From Alloyangia pacifica (lineage in GTDB: Bacteria; Pseudomonadota; Alphaproteobacteria; Rhodobacterales; Rhodobacteraceae), in contig NZ_CP022191.1 of assembly GCF_003111685.1 (NCBI RefSeq), positions 310,001-374,000 of the forward strand: DNA of 64,000 nt. Reading direction: 5' to 3'. The stretch's first letter is position 1. Each line of letters begins with the position of its first letter. A model generated the notes under the pieces. The model made no database searches. It was not told the DNA's origin and saw only the letters and a program-made list of their open reading frames with translations. Shown here piece by piece: positions 60,234 through 64,000 of the stretch. The translations under genes were made by a program, and so were the position numbers.

Positions 60234-61636
60234 CAGACGGCCTCCCTCTCAGCCTGCTCCATCTGCGCGTCGCGCCACCACGTCCCGAGGATCACCTCCT
60301 TCACCTCTGCCCATGTCCGGTCGAAGGTCTCGCGCCCGCGCACATAGGTGTCCCGGTTGAAGTCCCGGTAATCGGTCTCGTAAATCCCCGAGACCTGCTC
60401 CCCCGCCTGCCCGACCATCGCGGTCAGCTCCTGCCGGTAGGTAGTCATGAAGTCGCCGAAATAAGCCTGGATGACATTCGCCAAGTCGGTCTGCTGCGCC
60501 GCGTCAAACCGCGTCACCAGTGCCCGGACCGCATCCCATTCGAACCGCATCTCGGGCAATCCGTCCGCGCGCCGAACCCGGTTCTCCCCCTCCTCGATCG
60601 AGGCAAAGGTCGAATAGATCATGTCAAAGAACCGCCCGGTCGAGTCGAACTCGAGGAAGGACGCCCCCAGCGGCACCAATAGGATGTCCGCGGCCGAAAG
60701 CGCATTGATCGTCAGGTAGCCAAGCGCCGGCGGGGTGTCGAGCAGGATGATGTCATAGTCATCCAGCATCCCCCCCTCCTCCAGCGCATTGGTCAGCGCG
60801 TCCCAGAGCGGCCAGCTCAGCATCTGCATCCGCCAGACCGGCACCTGGAACTCGGCCCAGTAGAGGTTGAGCTGCGCGCCAATGAGGTCGATGTTCGGCC
60901 AGTGGGTCTTCTGCACGAGGTTTCGCGGCGAAACCTCGAGTGCAGCGCTCAGCGTCTCATCGAATTGGAAAGGTGTCTGCCCGGCGGCCTCGCGGACCTT
61001 GTTCTCCTGCTGGAGGTGAAGCGCATAGTCGCGGGCCAGCATTGGGAAAACGGTCTGCCATTCGTCCTCGACCTTGCCGCCCATGATCGAGGTCATCGAG
61101 CCCTGGCTGTCGAGGTCGATCACCAGCACCTTGTAGCCGTCGAGCGCGGCGGACATCGCAAGATGCGCGCAGGTCGAGGTCTTGCCGACGCCGCCCTTGA
61201 AGTTGGCCACGGCGACCACCTTGGCCGGAAGCCCCTCGGGGCGCCAGGCCCGGTACTCGCGATCCTTGGCACCTTCCTCGGCGAAATGGTCGCGCAGCCG
61301 CAGAACCTCCTCGAGCGTGAACCACTTGGACCCGCCTTCGCCCTCGCCCTGCGGCAGGTCGGGGTTCTGGCGCAGCACGCGGCGCAGGTGGGCCGGGTTG
61401 ACCGGGATCAGGTAGCGGCAGATTTCCCAGGTCGAGAAGCGTCGCAGCCGCTTCGCCCCGTCGGGCGCATAGCCGCGGCGGGCAAGATCGTCGCGACCGC
61501 GCATGGCAAAGGATGCGGCCTTTGCGAAACGCGCGGTGTCTATGGGATCGGCGAGCTTTGCCGCGGCCTCGGCCGGGTCGATGTTGAAATAGGGGGGAAG
61601 GTCTGCCTTCGGCGGAGTGCCGGGTTTATGTGCCAT
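60233..61636 (-). CDS. ParA-family plasmid partition ATPase
   Basis: The 467-residue type Ia ParA has an N-terminal extension with a helix-turn-helix/MerR-like region (residues 40-120, RRFSTWEICRYLIPVNPAHL), as plasmid ParA repressors do. The deviant Walker A NFKGGVGKTSTCAHLAMSAA follows, then the switch region IDLDSQGSMTSIMGG and Walker B-like YDIILLDTPPALGYL. It pulls plasmid copies apart with ParB and is expected to repress its own promoter. A 9-base inverted repeat overlaps its start codon. An exceptional parS-like palindrome is embedded in the coding sequence (60916-60938). Confidence 0.93.
   Translation of the reverse strand: MAHKPGTPPKADLPPYFNIDPAEAAAKLADPIDTARFAKAASFAMRGRDDLARRGYAPDGAKRLRRFSTWEICRYLIPVNPAHLRRVLRQNPDLPQGEGEGGSKWFTLEEVLRLRDHFAEEGAKDREYRAWRPEGLPAKVVAVANFKGGVGKTSTCAHLAMSAALDGYKVLVIDLDSQGSMTSIMGGKVEDEWQTVFPMLARDYALHLQQENKVREAAGQTPFQFDETLSAALEVSPRNLVQKTHWPNIDLIGAQLNLYWAEFQVPVWRMQMLSWPLWDALTNALEEGGMLDDYDIILLDTPPALGYLTINALSAADILLVPLGASFLEFDSTGRFFDMIYSTFASIEEGENRVRRADGLPEMRFEWDAVRALVTRFDAAQQTDLANVIQAYFGDFMTTYRQELTAMVGQAGEQVSGIYETDYRDFNRDTYVRGRETFDRTWAEVKEVILGTWWRDAQMEQAEREAV
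60916..60938. repeat. parS-like palindrome inside parA
   Basis: A perfect 23-base dyad with central G spans 60916-60938; its core GTTTCGCGGCGAAAC (60920-60934) also occurs at 63204-63218 in rep. The outer bases CTGCA and TGCAG extend the symmetry further. GTT...AAC palindromes are the binding sites of alphaproteobacterial ParB/RepB, so this is a likely centromere site. Confidence 0.65.
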
Positions 61637-61689
61637 GTCGCCTCACCATGTTCGCTGTTTGCCGCGATATCCTGAGAACTATGGCACAT
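61628..61689. promoter_or_regulatory. Inverted repeat at the parA start, probable autoregulatory operator
   Basis: ATGTGCCAT (61628-61636) is the reverse complement of ATGGCACAT (61681-61689). The first copy covers the parA start codon and the second lies 44 bases upstream on the coding strand, so ParA or another dimeric repressor could bridge or occupy both. Confidence 0.5.
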
Positions 61690-62249
61690 GCTGGGGGCAA
61701 AGTGGAAGCATTCGAGCGCTCATCTCACTCTAATTATGGAAGATATCACACAGACGGTCGGTATGTTTGAGTTTCTTTGAGTCCTTTTAAGAGCTTTAGG
61801 TTAATAAAAGTTCAATAAATACCTGGGGATACCCTTGATGCGGCGCCCGCTTGCGGGAGCAAGGGTGCCCGGAAACGGGGGTAAAGGCACCCGTTTCCGG
61901 GATCAAGGGGTCCGATTCTCGGGGCGGCCTTGGAAAGACTGAGCGTTAGAGCCTGTTTTCGACGGATTAGGGTCTTTGGGCCACGAATCGGACTCCTCCT
62001 GCGCAGGCCGGGGGGTGCGACATCCCGGAAATGGATACCTATCCCTGGGACGAAAGATCCTTGGGTGCCCGTTTACGGGGGGCGTCTTGGCGCGGGTTGA
62101 GGTGCCAGCGAGGATCTTGCTTGCGGATACCTTTTGGCGGATCATGGGGATAACCCGGCCGCGGCGACTCGCTTGGACGAGTCGTATGACAAGGCAGGGA
62201 ACCACGAGGACCGGCAAGTGGGGCGAGGCCCCGGGAAAGCGAGAGCAGA
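61637..62249. other. Putative replication origin region between parA and rep
   Basis: The 613 bases between divergent parA and rep contain an AT-rich tract (61725-61825) with TTTGAGT repeated at 61766-61772 and 61776-61782, one helical turn apart. It is followed by iteron-like copies of a 12-base motif. Short open frames here have no family features. Layout (AT-rich region, iterons, Rep_3 initiator) matches iteron-controlled origins. Confidence 0.6.
61868..62079. repeat. Iteron-like repeats upstream of rep
   Basis: Copies are CCCGGAAACGGG at 61868-61879, its inverse CCCGTTTCCGGG at 61890-61901, CCCGGAAATGG at 62024-62034 and CCCGTTTACGGG at 62068-62079. The flanking GGGTGCC occurs at 61863, inverted near 61885 and again at 62063. 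The repeats are probable binding sites for the Rep_3 initiator. Confidence 0.55.
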
Positions 62250-63467
62250 ATGGACGATATTCCGCGCGACCGGCTGAGCGGCCCGCTGCGCCGCGGAGCG
62301 GTGAAGAAGCACGTTGCGGCGATCCACGTTTCGGGCAAGCTCACGTTGCTGCAGCGCAAGCTGTCGAACGTGCTGCTGCTCAACGCCTACGACACGCTCA
62401 CCTCGCAGTCTCGGCACCAGATCGACGCGCGCACGCTCAGTCTGATGATCGGCTACAACTCCAACGACATGGAGACACTAAAACAGTCTCTGCGCGGCCT
62501 CGCGGAGACTGTTGCGGAATGGGACATGCTCGACGAGAAGGGCCAGCAGGAATGGGGAGTCAGCTCGCTGCTCAGCTACGCCAAGCTGAAGGGCGGTGTC
62601 TGCGAATATGCCTACTCTCCGGCGCTCGCCGAGAAGCTGCACGACCCGAAGGTCTTTGCGCTGATCAACCTCAATATACAGCGGCGCTTCACCTCGGGCC
62701 ATGCGCTGGCGCTCTACGAGAATTGCTACCGTTTCGTGCGCACCGGCTCGACCGGTTGGTGGTCGCTCGACCTCTTCCGGCGCCTGATGGGTGTGGCGGA
62801 CAGCCCCTATTACGAGGTCTACAAGCAGCTCAACGCCAAGATCATCAAGCCCGCGGTGGCCGAGGTGAACAAGACCTCGAACATCCTCCTTACGCCGGAG
62901 ACCCGCAAGATGGGGCGCACGGTGACGGAGATCCGCTTCCTGATTTCCGAGAACCCGCAATTGGCGATCCTCGATCTCGACGATGGGGAGGGGCTGCGCA
63001 ACTCCGAGCTTTACGGTCGGTTGCGCGAGTTGGGAGTCTCGGACCGGCTGGCGCGTCAGTGGCTGGCCGAGCATGGCGAAGAGTATGTCGCCGAGAAGCT
63101 GGAGTATGTCGAGGGCCAGGAGGGGGTGAAGAACACCGTCGGCTACCTCACCAAGGCGCTGCGCGAGGATTACGCGAAGGGCGCGCCGGCGAAGGCGCCG
63201 GAGGTTTCGCGGCGAAACCCTGCGAAACCGTCAACGCTGCGTGCGCGGCGTTTGGAACGCATTCGGGACCTCGCCGCAAGCCGCAAGCCGACGCAGAGAG
63301 ACGCCGACAAGCTGCTGTTCATCGGCCGCCTCTCGGGTGCGGCGCGGGATGATTTTGAGCGCCATGGTTGGATGTCGGCGCTGAACGCCGAGGCCATCGC
63401 GGCCTTCTGGGAGGAGTTGTCGCCCGGCGCCTTCGACGGGCTCGCCGAGGACGCCGAGAGCGCGTAG
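62250..63467 (+). CDS. Rep_3-family plasmid replication initiator
   Basis: The 405-residue initiator has the two winged-helix domains of the Rep_3/RepB superfamily: LTLLQRKLSNVLLLNAYDTL, RTLSLMIGYNSNDMETLKQS and YEVYKQLNAKIIKPAVAEVN with KTSNILLTPE, whose PAVxEINK-type element is diagnostic. It should bind iterons upstream and open the origin. The C-terminal region (residues 290-405) is basic and contains a second parS-like palindrome at 63204-63218. It converges with the MFS gene three bases downstream. In roseobacters such initiators carry parAB nearby, as here. Confidence 0.88.
   Translation: MDDIPRDRLSGPLRRGAVKKHVAAIHVSGKLTLLQRKLSNVLLLNAYDTLTSQSRHQIDARTLSLMIGYNSNDMETLKQSLRGLAETVAEWDMLDEKGQQEWGVSSLLSYAKLKGGVCEYAYSPALAEKLHDPKVFALINLNIQRRFTSGHALALYENCYRFVRTGSTGWWSLDLFRRLMGVADSPYYEVYKQLNAKIIKPAVAEVNKTSNILLTPETRKMGRTVTEIRFLISENPQLAILDLDDGEGLRNSELYGRLRELGVSDRLARQWLAEHGEEYVAEKLEYVEGQEGVKNTVGYLTKALREDYAKGAPAKAPEVSRRNPAKPSTLRARRLERIRDLAASRKPTQRDADKLLFIGRLSGAARDDFERHGWMSALNAEAIAAFWEELSPGAFDGLAEDAESA
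63204..63218. repeat. parS-like palindrome inside rep
   Basis: GTTTCGCGGCGAAAC is identical to the core in parA (60920-60934), with one more matching base on each side (63203-63219). It is followed by a half site, GCGAAACC, at 63222-63229. Two such perfect dyads flanking the origin, about 2.3 kb apart, support a partition role. Confidence 0.6.
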
Positions 63468-63470
63468 CGT

Positions 63471-64000
63471 TTAGCGCGCGCCGTGGGCGAGACGCGCCGC
63501 TGCCGGTTCGCGGCGCAGGGCGAGCATGGAAAGGGCGCCGATCACCGGGCCGGGCAGCAGCATCAGGAATGCCCAGTGCCAGCCGCCGATCGCGCTCGCA
63601 AAGATGGGCAAAAGCCAGATCGCCACGACGGTCAGGGCAAAGCCTATGCCGAGTTGCAGGGCGAGGGCGGTGCCGACGAAATGCGGCTCGGAAAGCTCGG
63701 TGACCGCGGCGGAGAACTGCGCGCTGTCGCCGACGACGCTGACCCCCCAGATAAGGGCAAGGGCGGCGAGCAGCAGGGTCGGACCCTCGAAGGCGAAGCC
63801 GATGAGGGCGGCGCAGGCACCGGAGACGATCATCATTCCGGCGCAGGTCAGGCACCGGCCGATGCGATCCGAGAGCCAGCCGCCGAGCAGGCTGCCGATG
63901 ACGCCGCTGGCAACCACCACGAAGCTCAGCATCGAGGCGGTGCCGAAGGGGAAGGGTGCAAGGCCGCTTTCCTGCGCCGCGGCGGCGAAGGCGAGAAACC
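63471..64000 (-). CDS. MFS transporter, C-terminal part (cut by window end)
   Basis: The frame is open from the window end to the stop at 63471, encoding about 175 residues. It has several hydrophobic segments and the MFS motif A-like loop SLLGGWLSDRIGRCLTCAG, followed by helices such as GIGFALTVVAIWLLPIFASA. The ATG at 63932 is internal. The start lies beyond the window; the substrate cannot be told. Confidence 0.8.
   Translation of the reverse strand, partial: FLAFAAAAQESGLAPFPFGTASMLSFVVVASGVIGSLLGGWLSDRIGRCLTCAGMMIVSGACAALIGFAFEGPTLLLAALALIWGVSVVGDSAQFSAAVTELSEPHFVGTALALQLGIGFALTVVAIWLLPIFASAIGGWHWAFLMLLPGPVIGALSMLALRREPAAARLAHGAR

Noticed and set aside
1..64000. tRNA, rRNA, insertion sequences and CRISPR arrays
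   Set aside because: Looked for on both strands while reading; no cloverleaf-like sequence, transposase or regularly spaced repeats were seen.

Overview
The window is high-GC alphaproteobacterial DNA of the marine Rhodobacteraceae (roseobacter) type. The evidence is a roseobacter-style flagellar cluster with MucR-family regulators, TRAP and dipeptide ABC transporters, an ectABC-ask_ect ectoine operon, a pcaDCHGB operon under PcaQ, the carboxynorspermidine polyamine route, and a Rep_3-type initiator divergent from parAB. The replication/partition module at 59.1-63.5 kb suggests the window lies on an extrachromosomal replicon (plasmid or chromid) that also carries the flagellar and catabolic genes. 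No tRNA, rRNA, insertion sequence or CRISPR array was seen.

Layout. 0-11.7 kb, flagellum: flgG end, flgA, flgH and a FliL-like gene on plus; flgD, fliK, an RpoH-like sigma factor and an unknown gene on minus; motB and two MucR-family genes on minus; an OmpR-type regulator with a degenerate receiver on plus; a second unknown gene on minus; motA, a small secreted protein and a FliJ-like coiled-coil protein on plus. Both flgA and fliK look one base short in a C/G homopolymer. 11.9-16.6 kb: an OprB-like porin convergent with a large RTX protein that contains a clan GH-A-like glycosidase core. 16.8-24.8 kb: a minus-strand unit LysR, peptide-type binding protein, two permeases, double ATPase and CocE/NonD hydrolase. 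24.9-26.0 kb: a UDP-apiose/UDP-xylose synthase-like enzyme. 26.6-27.2 kb: a GNAT acetyltransferase.

27.3-34.8 kb is a sugar-acid locus: uxuA-uxuB on minus and GntR regulator, DctP-DctQ-DctM TRAP transporter and L-idonate/L-gulonate 5-dehydrogenase on plus. Together they could import L-gulonate or a related acid, oxidise it to fructuronate, reduce that to mannonate and dehydrate it to 2-keto-3-deoxygluconate. 34.9-36.1 kb holds an M20-type peptidase. 36.2-40.9 kb is the protocatechuate branch of the beta-ketoadipate pathway (pcaB, G, H, C, D, with pcaQ divergent). 40.9-41.8 kb holds a 2-hydroxyacid dehydrogenase.

42.0-46.5 kb is the ectoine unit (EctR-like MarR regulator, ectA, B, C, aspartokinase), followed at 46.7-49.1 kb by carboxynorspermidine decarboxylase and dehydrogenase. 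Both pathways draw on aspartate semialdehyde. 49.4-53.7 kb concerns cell-surface sugars (GDP-mannose synthesis genes, a zinc-ribbon membrane protein, an ExoY-type priming glycosyltransferase). 54.3-59.1 kb carries a metallophosphatase, a transglutaminase-like Tat protein and a CPA1 Na+/H+ antiporter with a cyclic-nucleotide-binding domain. 59.2-63.5 kb is parB, parA, an iteron-bearing origin and rep, with an identical parS-like palindrome inside both parA and rep. The window ends in an MFS transporter cut by its edge.
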